Shown here piece after piece: positions 45,401 to 56,405 of a DNA stretch of 64,000 nucleotides (position 1 is the stretch's first letter; the number at the start of each line of letters is the position of its first letter). The DNA is taken from the NCBI RefSeq assembly GCF_029227915.1, contig NC_079883.1:15376001-15440000 (forward strand). The letters run 5' to 3'. This DNA comes from Hydractinia symbiolongicarpus (taxonomy: Eukaryota > Cnidaria > Hydrozoa > Anthoathecata > Hydractiniidae). The notes beneath the pieces were generated by a model. It did no database searches, was not told the origin of the DNA, and worked only from the letters and a program-made list of their open reading frames with translations. Made by a program: the position numbers and the translations under genes.

Positions 45401-46215
45401 AAGCCACTTTTCGGTAGTGCGGGATTCTTCACATGTGTTTTCATTTGCGCGAACATCGTATCCAGCGATTCATCCACGATGGTGCCTTGAAATACTGCTG
45501 TCATATTGCTATGAAAGACCTTGTCTACTTCTATAAACTCGTTAGTACCATCGATTAGTTTTTTCCACAAAATCCATAGTGAGCACTCTACTTTTGCAGA
45601 GCCCATTTCCTTCACCTGGTTATCGATCAAATTTTTCACATGTGATCGTATCATACCAAGATATCCATCAATATCTGTTCCATCTATGCCAGCTATACGA
45701 TAACTCTTGAATGTCTTGTGTAATGCATGCTTGTGTTTCTGGGGCGTAAAACCTTGCTTCGGTTGCTCTAAAGCATGATCCTCCTTCGCTTCTTCCTCGA
45801 CCTCGCCAACCAGTGTTTTCTTGACACCATCATATAGTGAAAGTATTCGTGCTTTTATCGATTTAAATGTTTCCTGCACAGGTCTTTTAATACTCTCCGG
45901 CACATAACCAGCAATCCAATCAGACCACTTCCTTATTTTACTCTTGATTACGGGACGATTCCTCTTTAGCTCTTGGCGTTCAAACTCGTTCATTTCCTCG
46001 AACGTAGGAATATAAGGCTCTATCTTACTTCTAATAGATCGGGATCTGGCCATCTCTTGTTTTTCAAAAATGTCCATGGCTTGTGGTGAGAATGGGGTAG
46101 GCTGTGTATCTAATAAAGCAACTAGGTCTGCTTTGCGTAATTTTGAATAACCCGTAAGCCCACGGGTTTTCGCTATTGCGTGTAACTTTTTTACGGTATT
46201 TAAATTCAAATCCAT
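42426..46215 (-). pseudogene. Protein-primed-type B-family DNA polymerase (lineage 2), several frameshifts
   Basis: Replication polymerase of element B. The N-terminal ORF (46215-44902, 437 aa) has a Rho-N/SAP-like head (VKKLHAIAKTRGLTGYSKLR) and NNDQECFKWVIIAALH. 44905-44039 adds the exonuclease YADFESLL, an endonuclease-VII-like HICMKPF...VRDHCHYTGLYRG..H..CN motif and VIFHNLSGYDAHLFI. Later pieces give FYSAPGLTWKA (43600), a motif-[12 protein letters not shown] (about 42980) and the palm CYTDTDSFIYH (about 42670) with MKDELGGKI. Breaks occur at about 44903, 44070, 43710, 43430, 43040-42840 and 42450. Catalytic Asp residues of YTDTDS are present, unlike in A. Confidence 0.9.
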
Positions 46216-46269
46216 CTCCTTTATTTATATAGATTTCTGATTCCAACCAACAAATTTTTCTGGCGCATG

Positions 46270-46479
46270 GTCATGATAATTTTTACTCATATTCTGTATA
46301 ATATGAGTATGTGCTATTGCGCATGCGTTTATAATGTCATATATCTTACATTTCATATTATTATGTGTTAGTATTTAATGTATATATCATTTCATATTAT
46401 TATGTGTTGGTTATTGGCAGATGACTTAGGGAATTTCCCTTTGGTCGTCATCGTCTGTGCCAGACATTTCTCTATCTCT
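46270..46479 (-). repeat. Right terminal inverted repeat of element B
   Basis: Inverted counterpart of 35433-35640, ending ACATTTCTCTATCTCT. Confidence 0.88.
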
Positions 46480-46484
46480 AGCTG
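46479..46484. repeat. Target-site duplication of element B, right copy
   Basis: TAGCTG overlapping the element's last base; matched at 35427-35432. Confidence 0.75.
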
Positions 46485-48406
46485 CGCAATAGCGAGAAGC
46501 ACGCAATGCGGTATAAAAAGGACGGGTGAACCCGTGGATTTTCCACGGGCTAACGACTATTTTTCAATAATCATTGAATTTTTTTGTAACCGATGCCGTG
46601 TAATCTAAATTTCGGACCAAACGAAAGCAATTAGGGTTTTTTTTGGATCAAACAAAGCAATCAATGACTTTTCGGACCAAATGAAAGCAATCAAGAGCTT
46701 TTCGGACCAAACGAAAGCATGCAAGACTAATAAGTAACCAGTTATGGTGACTCACCATGTGTGCTGCAATGAGATGCAATAATTTTTTAAATGTGCAAGA
46801 ATGATACGTAAAGTTATTACATTAAATCAAGTCTTTATGTCAAAAATATAATTACAGTTGTGTAGCTATAGATATTGGAACATACAGTTAGGGACAACTG
46901 CAAATTAGACTATTCCGCCTAAATAGGCCATGATAGACAAATTAGGCAAAATTTATCTCCTAACTAGGCTATCGACACTAAATTTGCTTATTACACTCTT
47001 CTGGTTCGTGGTCGCACCGATCTTTAAGGTTAAAAATGATCTAACAAACCTCCCTCGGATGGAGAAGTATTATTTTCGTAAATTTGATGGTGCGTTTTGA
47101 AGATATTGCTTTTAGTTTGTTATGCTGCTGATCCCGATGTGCACAACGTTTTTTTCCGGCGTGTTTTAAAAAACCGCCTAAATACACTATTTTGATTTAA
47201 AAGAAAGATGGTGGATGGTTAGGTTATGATGTCCTAATTACGCTATCATAGTCAAAATAAGCTATTTGGACAATCTCTCCTAGGACCTTGTTCTAGTCGA
47301 TTGGAAACGAGTTTGGTTGGTGGGCACGTTTACATGTATAACTTTTATATCCGCCATGCAAATTCTATAAATTTGACCTTAGCAAAGATGACTAAAGGGG
47401 ATTTTCACGAAGCGAATTGCGAATTGTATCTGAGCATGCGCAGTTTTGTTTGTTTTCATTTTGCATCGAACTGCGCATGCAAGTGGGCGATTTTTAGCAT
47501 GTACGAAATGAAGAGCTGTGTTTTTTGTGTGAGAGTTTTCTGAGGTGTATTCAAAGGGGTTGTTCATATGGAGGTGAGCTAAACCCGGTTGGTAAAGTTG
47601 CAAAGATTTTTTTAAAAATATATACAAATTCTCGCGTATTAACTTGTTTTTCCTTGAACAAGTTCAAAATGTATAAATCTTATAAAGTCGTCGTCGCTGT
47701 CTTTGCAGAATGTTTTTTTAGAAGGCAAAATATGGGCAAAGAAAATGCTCGCCATGTCAAGTTTTTTATCTGCGCAGTGTTTCGATTACTGTTGGTAAAT
47801 GATCAGGAAAGAAAGGATACTTTCTCGGTAAACTGCTAATAAATTTACCACATACGAGATATATAACTATATTTTCCACAATAAAAATGACAAAAACACC
47901 ACCACGAATTTTTTTTGTAAGGTTTCGCTCACGTCTGTTGGTATGATTATTTTGAAAAAAAAACATGTGCCAATTATTCTGTCGTTTTTTCTTCTTCTAC
48001 ATGCAATATCAACCTGAACAAATTTCTCAACTCGTTATCCATTGCTGATAACATTTTTGAAAGTTTTAAAACAAAACTGAAAAAAAAACGTCTTAAAAAC
48101 ACTGCCAGCAGCGTTACTTCTTTTCTATCTTTAACGAATCAACTGAAGAACACAGGTATAAAATGAGTTAATTAAAAATTTTACAAAATTATAACCAATC
48201 ATGACTATTAAAATGCCAGTCCGGGTAACAAAGCTTTTATATTACATGTTTGAAAGCGCAAAACAAGCTTTAAAAAATTCTCAACACACCAAGAGAGCAA
48301 CCGAAAGAATCCATTAAAAACAATTTAAAATTTATTGAAGCATAAACGTGCGAAAGGTTATCCATTTAGAAAATACTTGTTTTGCAAGTGCACAAAAACA
48401 CAGACA
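46480..48406. other. Intergenic region downstream of element B
   Basis: No gene recognised. Contains the repeat at 46608-46722 and the 3' flank of the SRF gene (before 48407). Confidence 0.5.
46608..46722. repeat. Tandem CGGACCAAACGAAAGCAAT repeat
   Basis: Four imperfect copies of TTTTCGGACCAAACGAAAGC (one as GGATCAAACAAAGC) are spaced 30-40 bp apart. Confidence 0.75.
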
Positions 48407-51400
48407 TCACTTCGCTGTTCTGCCATGATCATTATCACGAATCAACAGGGTACTTCCTTCACCCCTGTTGATAATCGCTGTAGAAGTCTCCGGCTGCAGG
48501 CTAGCGGTTTGTATAACAGGTGTATGCTGCAGGGATACAACATCTGCGTTAGTTTCGTGTTGATTACTACTGCGTTTAAAAGCGCCCGACTGCGGGGCGT
48601 ATAATACGCCACTGCCTGGATTATAAACCATTTGGAGAGGTTGAGTGCTCGACAGGTCGGAATTAACAAGCGTTATGACGTCTTGCTGATGCGTTGTAGC
48701 ATTCATTTTATGTTTTTCATCCGCGTTAGCGACAACAAGAGAGGACGACGGGCTTGCCGATGGATTTAGAATGATATGGTTGGATTGCAAACTTGGCGAG
48801 TTGCCGGTCAGAATAATGTTTTGAGGGTGAATACGATGCAATTGCAGTTGACCAGAAAGGATCTAAATAAAAGCAACGTAGTCTTGGGGCCTGAAGAAAA
48901 TGCTACAAACAAACAAACTAACAAACAAAAATTGCATTTAAACACATACTCTTGGTGGTGGCTGTTGTGTAATCTGTGATGCTTGCAATTGCACAGCAGG
49001 TGAAGATGAATTGGACGACACCCCATTGGGAGAAAATATAGTCGTGATACCACCTACAGGCTGAACTGCGTACGTAACCGGTACTTGTTTTGAGGACTGG
49101 CCTTGTGAAGCTGGGGTAATAAAAGTTGTTACGGGGAAGGACTGTGCCGATTGACCCACGTATTGAATTGACGCACCTGACGAAGATGACTGTACAATCT
49201 GAAAAACAAAACAAAAAAATAGGAGTAAAAATAAATACCTGATTTATACCTGAAGTTAACATTTTCTGTAACTTTATAGGTCTTTAAACTCTGTGGAGTT
49301 CACTAAATTCATAATGACAACTCAAACAATAAAAACAGAACTTCCATATACCCACTTGGCACAAAGGTAAAAAAGGTTGACCTTTTTAGTTAAAACAAAA
49401 TTTACCTTTAACTCGTCTTCAGAATTCGCATATTGAAGATCGGGCTCTTCGTAACCTGTTTGTGACATTCTTTGCTCACTGGCACCAGACAGAGTTACTT
49501 GAATAGGTGGCGATGGATTATGTACAACGGGTGGTGGATTCATGATGGGTACTTGCGCTTGCTGGACAGTCTGTTGCAAAGCATTTGCAGGTGACGGATC
49601 AGGTGAGTTCAAGCAGGTTTGAATAAGAGCTTTCCCACTTTCCGATGTAATCATGGGTTGCAGCTTCCGAGTAGCAAATGTATACACATGTCCTGTCTCA
49701 GACGCAACCAATAACATAACTTGCGTCCCAGTCAGTGTACTTAATTCATAGGCCTAAGAAAGTAATAGGAATTTACCTAACACATGAAGTTACTTCATGC
49801 ATATAGATGTGAACGAATAATCCTAAAAATAAATAGTATACTTGTTCTTTTTCTTGAAATTTACAATACCACAAAAGAAACTGAAAAGTCATTTTGAATT
49901 AAATTTAGTGACCAATAATGATTCTTGTTTGTAGACGATTACAGACGCAAATAAGTCAACAGAAGATATTGGAGGTCAGCGATTCAAGGAAAAAGGACTG
50001 TTGACGTGGATTAAAAGTAGCAATCCAAAAGTTTGCTAAATTTCGCTTGCATCTTATTTGTCAAATATTTTAAATTTAGTGTGGATTATTGAGTATTTTG
50101 ATAAAATATAGACGTTATGTCATTTAAATTGCACTATTTTACTTGTATTTGCCACAAACAGCAGTAAAGTAATATATAATAACACGGCTAAGTTAAATCA
50201 GCATATCCGTTTAACTAGAGGCTGTTATACTTTAAACTTTTGTTATACTTTAAACTTTTGCTGCTCTGTGAAAAATAATCCCACAGGTTTACTGCTTTGA
50301 ATATTGTGGCATTCTAATTTTTCTACATTATTTAATTTTGCTAATAACATCTTATGGCACTTTTTGTCCTCAAAAGTTTTAGCATGTTAGCCTGGACAGT
50401 ATGGAATAGATCCCGATCAGGCTAATTCAAGTATATCTCTTCAGTATCTTACCCAAACTAAAGCACCGATAAAACGGATGCTAAACCAAGATATAATTAA
50501 AGGTCCACTGGAAATTGAAGAGCCAGGAACATTGATTGTCATCACAAAAAAAGGTACTGAGAAAATTGGAGTTACATTGGATTGTCAATCTGTAAACAAA
50601 GAAATCTATGTTACCCATGAACCTATCCCAATAACTGACGAGCTATGACACCAACTTTGCGGAAGTGACAGATTTTCCACTTCGGACATGACAAAATACT
50701 ATCATCAATTTGAAATCAAAGATCTCCCTTGGGAATTCAGCACTACAAAAGAATGGGAATGGAAACAAGTCATGCAACCATTACAGTGCAAAAACGTATC
50801 AGAAAGATGATTGAAAAATGTGAAAATGGCATTCATATCAAACACAATTTATTGGTTCGTGGCAAAGAAGATGCCCATGACAATTTTCTGTACAAGGTCA
50901 CTATCAGACCTAAAAATTGCCATCTTGGTCAATCGGAAGTGTGCTGGTTTGCAAACGTATACTTTGCTGAAGGTATGTCCCCTGATCTAGCAAAATGTGC
51001 AATCATCAGACTGCCTGGCACCAACATCATGTAAGAGGTCAAGAGTTTTCTACAAACTGCTCAGTTAAACTCCAAATTCCTTGGGAGTTTTGATAGAACA
51101 GCATCCTACCCAGAATTGACAGAACTGCTCAGAAACCTGACCAAGAAAACTGTGACGTTCATTGAGGGTGAAAGAGAAAAAAGTCATTCCGTAAAATCAA
51201 AATGCGACTGTGCCAAAGGAGTCTTTGTACTGTACGAAACAAATCGCAAGACAAGGTTGTACGTGGATTTTAGTTTTGCTGGTACAAAAGCCACCCTTGT
51301 GCAATTGCACAATATACAATACAAAGATTACTGGAGACCATGTAACCATACTTCAGTTTATGGACTCCAGTAGAGTCCCGCTACTCTTAAATCAAAAGAG

Positions 51401-53286
51401 AAAGCATCAACATCCTGATCAACATGTACATGCAGAGAATGTAAACCTTAGGAACACACATTAAAGTTGTTTAATGTGTGTTTATTGATCATCAACCATG
51501 GTTAAACTGCATGACAGTGTATTCAAACCAAAACAGCTAAGAGTCGACTGTCATAGAACAAAGCACCTGCCATTCCATTATCATATTATAGACCAATTCG
51601 GAACAGAAAACCCCCTGTGATTATGTATCACAGCACCCACCACTAACCATCCAATTCAATGATCAACAAGTCAAGGACTGGTGCATTGAAAGTGGAACAG
51701 ACATGTCAATGAGTGATTCAAAACATGCCACATCAAAACATGCCACAAGCCATAACAGCTGAAATAGTTTGTCAGAAGATGTGCAAAGATAATAAGGATG
51801 AAACTGCCTTGTAAGAATCCAAAAATATATTTTCTGAGTTGTATGTCATTGATCATGCGTGGATGTCAAGTCAATCTTCCACAATCTGTTCAGGTAAATT
51901 CAATAGCATTAAAACCCTGAAACTCCTGAGACAACCATGCTGGTTTTTCCGCTATGCGATCCTTAGTCCAGGAATACATTCTTCCACAATCTGTTCAGGT
52001 AAATGCAGTAGCATTAGCTTATGAAGGACGCAAATTCGTCGATAAAACCCTGAAACTCCTGAGACAATCAATGCTGGTTTTTCCGCTATGCGATCCTTAG
52101 TCCAGGAATACATGAAGATCATGTTTGCCATGCAACTCTGCTAGTTCACCGATCCTCCAAGCTACTTGTATCATCAAATATCCTTCCAGATCAAGCATGG
52201 CAAAATCTTCATGCTAATTTTAAAGGTCCTATCGCTGGAAGCTATTATCTGCACATAATTATTGACCAGTACTCTAAATCCACTAATTTTTAAGACTTAA
52301 ACCCATATTAGACAGGATATTTGCAACTTATGGTATACCTGAGAAACTATCATCAGATAGATAGATGTGCATATTTTACATGGCTAGCCTCACAAATATC
52401 GAGGGATATACCCTGTCTATTATTTCTATTATTACGCAGACCCAATTAGAGCCCGCGCTCTACTAGACAACTCCCAGCAACATCCAACGGCCCACACAGT
52501 GTGCCATCTTCCCAATTTCCCTCACATGGCTTGGGTTAACCGGGGGCTATGGTAACATTCATTCGCCCATGTTGAATCGCTGTCAAGAGGAATCGAACCC
52601 CGGTCTCCCGCACAGAGTACGAGAGCTATAACCACTAATCTACGGCGCCACAAATCTACGGCGCCACAATCAGACAACGTCCCTTCTATTCCAGCTACAA
52701 TATGGAGAAGTATGCAAAAGAAATAGGATGTAGTCTTACTTTTGTAAGCCGGAATGATCCACACAGTGCCTGTTGGTGGAAAATATTAGCTTTATAACTC
52801 GAGCAAGAGCTACGCCTGAAGTTGGTAGCAAAGGTTAGGGGTTTGTCACACATCCCAGGAATTTGTTTTTATTTCATAATCTTATCATTAAACTTAGGAG
52901 TGCAAATCGTTTGCTAGCTAGCTACATACCTTCTTCATTATTCCTGTTTTTCTTTTACTAAAAGTTGTGTATCTTCTCAATTTGTTCTGGATAAACTCCA
53001 TTTTTATTTTCACTCTTCCTCTTGTTTTTTTACCACGTTTCTTTGCTTCCTCCAACTCAGACAGCTTGCTAACTTTCATTTCTTCGTCAGTATCATTTTC
53101 ATCTTCAGGTACCAAGCCATCCATATACTGCTTCGTTTCATCCACGATAAGGGGCTGTGTAAAGCTTCTTTGGCTTTGTTGTTGTTGTACATTGTGTCCA
53201 TCGCTTCGATTAAGCAACTGACTCTTTTGTTGGACTACTATCGTCTCGCCTGCACTGGTATACTCTGCCAAACCAATATTCTGCAT
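48407..53286 (-). CDS. SRF: Serum response factor (MADS-box transcription factor), complete, 4 exons
   Basis: DNA-binding transcription factor that recognises CArG boxes CC(A/T)6GG. Exons inferred from GT-AG sites, all in phase 0: 53286-52930, 49753-49406, 49198-48950, 48862-48407. The joined length is 1410 nt (469 aa). The MADS box is split by intron 1: GKKTRGRVKIKMEFIQNKLR...TTFSKRKTGIMKK ends exon 1, and AYELSTLTGTQVMLLVASET starts exon 2, followed by the SAM extension (VYTFATRKLQPMI). The long Gln/Ser/Pro-rich C-terminus fits a transactivation domain. The position of the split within the MADS box and the RRYTTFSKRK motif identify SRF and exclude MEF2. Confidence 0.96.
50430..52800 (+). 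pseudogene. Gypsy-type retroelement relic (RT to integrase)
   Basis: Degenerate reverse-transcriptase sequence. Near 50480-50700 one reads IKGPLEIEEPGTLIVITKKG, VTLDCQ, THEPIPITDEL and GSDRFSTSDMTKYYHQFEI. Near 50940-51150 one reads YFAEGMSPDLAKCAII and YPELTELLRNLTKK (connection region). An integrase-like remnant with 'IFATYGIPEKLSSD' lies before 52356 and resumes after the SINE. Many stops and frameshifts; the molecule is old. A direct duplication of about 107 bp (51875 and 51982) lies inside it. Confidence 0.8.
52358..52668 (-). mobile_element. tRNA-derived SINE inserted in the Gypsy relic
   Basis: Same family as 17391-17740 (B box GGTTCGATTC, GATA tail). It splits the integrase segment between LSSD and the following 'DNVP', with ATCAGA on both sides (52352-52357 and 52669-52674) as a likely target duplication. 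The head has a duplicated TACGGCGCCA. It therefore inserted after the Gypsy element. Confidence 0.82.
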
Positions 53287-53399
53287 TTGACGCTTATTCC
53301 TATTATGGCTGGTTTAAATTTTTATATATGGTCAGGTAATAAGTGTTATATATGGACTGCTTCTTACCATAAAGGTGTGGTGTAAACAATCGAAATCTG

Positions 53400-53407
53400 T
53401 GACGTCA
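53400..53407. promoter_or_regulatory. CRE (TGACGTCA) upstream of SRF
   Basis: Perfect palindromic cAMP-response element 114 bp upstream of the SRF start codon. Known of the family: vertebrate SRF-target promoters often combine CArG boxes and CREs. Confidence 0.5.
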
Positions 53408-53442
53408 TAAGTCCTGCCTCAAAAACCTGTGATATTTCTTTC

Positions 53443-53452
53443 CCTAATATGG
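53443..53452. promoter_or_regulatory. Consensus CArG box upstream of SRF
   Basis: CCTAATATGG matches CC(A/T)6GG exactly, 157 bp upstream of the SRF ATG. Vertebrate SRF genes are autoregulated through promoter CArG boxes. Its use here is inference. Confidence 0.55.
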
Positions 53453-53504
53453 CACCGCATAACTAACCTGCAAAAAGGTGACCTGCATTCTCGTCCAAAA
53501 GCGA

Positions 53505-53510
53505 GATTAA
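53505..53510. repeat. Target-site duplication of foldback element, left
   Basis: GATTAA; repeated at 54328-54333. Confidence 0.7.
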
Positions 53511-54327
53511 TATGGAGTTATATGTGGGACAATATTCGTGTATGGTTTTCGTCGCGTCGTAATAGTTTTCGTCGTGTCGTATCCTTCTTCGTGGTGTGGT
53601 TTTCGTCCCAACATAATGCTCTTCGTCGTGGCGTGTTACTCTTGTTGCGATATCATGTTTCGTCGTGTCGTATGTCACTTCGTGGGGTATTTCACTTTGT
53701 GGCGAAAAAGTTATGCTTTTTTTACACGGAATTACTAACTTCGTGAAGCTTTTACACAATATATTTCACTTTCTTTCTAGGCAGAGCTAGCTATTATTTG
53801 TGTCATTTTCTTTTAATAAACGATACATTCTTCTCAAAATCTTCCCCACTAAACTAGCTAGCTAAATGTATTAAACTAACTGCATAACCATAAATTATTA
53901 CATAAAAGTCTTACACAACACATAATATTTCTTCATAATCATAAATGTAAAACTAACTTGAAAATAAAATATAATTTTTAGCACTAAACTAAAAAAGGTT
54001 TAGTTTATTTTACCGCACTTTATTCATGTGACTTGGATTTCTTGTAAGCGCTACACAAATTAAGTAATTTCTTGTTAAAAAAGCATAAAAATTTGTCGCT
54101 ACGAAGTAAAATACGCCACGAAGTGAAATACGCCACGAAGTGAAATACGCCACAAAGTAAAATACGCCGCGACGAACGCAAGTACGACTCGACGAAACGT
54201 AAAACCACCCCACAAAGAAAGATACGAGTCGAAGAAAACCTCGCCATGAAGAAAGATACGACACCACGAAAACTATTACGACGCGACGAAAACCATACAC
54301 GAATATTGTCCCACATATAACTCCATA
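53511..54327. mobile_element. 817-bp foldback (long-TIR) element
   Basis: Starts TATGGAGTTATATGTGGGAC and ends with its complement; the match continues through AATATTCGTGTATGGTTTTCG. The inner part of each arm is an array of short units (ACTTCGTGGCGTATT / its complement, with GTCGTGTCGTA variants). It is flanked by the 6-bp repeat GATTAA. Frames in it encode only low-complexity repeats. It lacks a transposase and is non-autonomous. Confidence 0.85.
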
Positions 54328-55074
54328 GATTAAAACCTCTACTCTCAACTGAACGCAAGAATGACAACCTCGTCTCCAGGGGCATTTATATTACGGAGCT
54401 AAGTAGAGTTTACAGAGCCGTCTCGTCAGAATAATACAGGCGTGGAAGAGCCCTGGGGATGAGGTTGACCCCGTAGGAAGCAGAGTCTAAAAAAGCTACC
54501 CTTGTTCCTAGGGAAATTTTTGCTATTTAGGTTCTTCGCTGTTTTCAAAAAGGTAAAAATTCCTTGGAACGAGGGCGAGTCTAAAGCGTTGTTCGTCGAT
54601 AAGAATAGAAGATATCATCCCTCTCAAGCACTGTCCCGTAAGGTTATATTCCGAAAATGGAAAGCCCTTGCAGACTATAAAATTTCTGATTTTCAGCTTT
54701 CCTCGTGAATAACTTGCAAGAGCACGTTTTGTCATTTTGTCAATAAAATTCGAACACAGCACAGTTTGACTTATTATCGGATCCCTGATCAGTAAATCAC
54801 TAGTAATAAAAATGATCATTCAGTTTACTTAGCTTGTAAACATTTTAAGTGTCAGAAAACCAAAGCTGTGTGAGTGTTGTAGTGAGGATTCTCAGCGAGA
54901 GCCCAAGGATCAATTTCTTTCTTAAAGCTTCTTTTTCGCTTTCGCGCTAGCCACATAACAGAAAGCGAAAAGGAAACCCTGGGGACGCGATTTCCCAGGG
55001 ATCTCAAAGATATATGCAGAATTTTGCTTTTGTAAACGGATCACAATAGTTTACGTTTCATTTTTTTTAACACC

Positions 55075-55385
55075 AACCCATTGCACTCGGCTAATCTTGG
55101 AAGAACATCCTATACATAACAGCCTGGGCATGGTATTTTCGGATTCTTAGCTTTTAAATTTATATGGCAAGTTTGACATGCAAAACAGTGATTCTCATAT
55201 CTTGAAACTTGGAAAAAATTGGAACATTTTTAGATTGATATCATAAATTGCTTCATCACATCTATTGCATACCACACAAATATAATATGGCCTAATCATA
55301 TTTTGGAAGTTACGTATCCGTCTATTCTGAACAGTTTTCGCTCGTTCCTCTAAGCAAATTACAATTTGTCAGGATTTAGCACGAT
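55075..55385 (-). pseudogene. Possible DUF6570-like (Helitron/PIF1-associated) fragment
   Basis: The minus strand reads YYICVVCNRCDEAIYD and, in another frame, FACQTCHINLK...IPCPGC. The pair of Cys clusters resembles the DUF6570 domain found upstream of Helitron/PIF1-type helicases. Too short and broken to be sure. Confidence 0.3.
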
Positions 55386-56405
55386 TCCGGCTTTCGCAAG
55401 GAGGATAAGAAGGTTGATACCTATCCAACAGTGTTTTTTAAGATTTTCATTGTAATGACATGGCTCCGAATCTCTTTTTGTAGCCCTCACCTAAAATCAG
55501 GAAATCCTAAGGAGTTCCTTTGTAGCGCCATCTGCCGATTGGCGTGATGAATGCCGTGAAATGACGATCGAAATCACGAAGCGGAGGCTATAGTACACAT
55601 GTGTGTCAGTAACGGTTTTTCAGGTGTTGCATGGTATGCGACGAGCGAGATGAAAGAGGGATTCAGCGTTTTGCGCCTCCCTCTTGCAGTGCAATGACAA
55701 CCGTGGATACACCTTTTCTCGCTTGTTAAAAGGCATTGATATGGCCTCATGGCATGCCATAGGCGTCATTCTATCCTTGAGGATGATGGACCTCCACAGG
55801 AGGGTCGTTTATACGTGGTAGCCGCTTGTGTGCACAAGTGCTGAATGTAGAAGAAGAATAGCGTTTGAGGAGCTAGCTACGCAGTTTACCATTATTGTCC
55901 AGGTTGCATGTTAACGGGAGTTTTTTAGGACGATCTCTGGTGCAGGCGTTCTCGTCAGGCAGTTGCACATGACACCATCTTCTTTGGTTGCACCGCATAT
56001 AGAGCTATTAGACGACGTTGCATTGTCTTTGTTTTTGTTTTTTGATTCTGAATTACCGGAAAGTCATGGTTGATGATGCCCAGCTGGAACATCTAGTCGT
56101 AGGAGAAGTACATAGATCTGACTTCGCGACTGGCATATATTATTAATTTAACATGCTGGCGCATTTTCTGTGGTGGATGCTCCTCTTAGAGTGCAAAGGA
56201 GACACGCCGATGCGCATCAGTGATAGAGAAGCCAGAAATGAATCTGACATTTTAAAGCCAGAGTTCAGGAAGTGATCTAAGAATCATATATTTGTCTGTG
56301 CGCCTACATCATCGGTTGCTTTAGAAAAACGAATTCAGAAGGTCGTTTCTTTAATTCTAGGTGCATATTGATTGTCGGGCAAGCTGTTAACTGTGCACGT
56401 CCCCA

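Larger units (their letters stand above)
35433..46479. mobile_element. Maverick/Polinton element B (about 11.05 kb)
   Basis: Bounded by terminal inverted repeats starting AGAGATAGAGAAATGT, with the 6-bp direct repeat TAGCTG at 35427-35432 and 46479-46484. The left half is collinear with element A. The right half carries two small genes and a different B-family polymerase. No integrase, packaging ATPase or protease was seen. The outermost terminal repeat differs from A's, but the inner part is related (AACCAACACATAATAAT, GCGCAATAGC, AAGGGAAATT). Most genes have one or more stops or frameshifts. Confidence 0.92.
49754..52929. other. SRF intron 1, with retroelement relic
   Basis: A 3.2-kb intron that splits the MADS box. 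50430-52800 is filled by a Gypsy-type relic with a SINE inside it. The flanking bases carry nothing recognisable. Confidence 0.85.

Noticed and set aside
21825-46260. Stop-codon reassignment or programmed readthrough in the elements
   Set aside because: TAA, TAG and TGA all occur, at different places in A and B, together with frameshifts and deletions; host genes use normal stops. Decay is simpler.
21535-46479. One large composite virus from 21.5 to 46.5 kb
   Set aside because: Each half has its own terminal repeats and its own target-site duplication, and the capsid block is present twice.
53429-54385. Overlapping frames of 60-120 aa rich in Arg, Ser and Phe
   Set aside because: They read through the minisatellite arms of the foldback element and mirror each other on the two strands.
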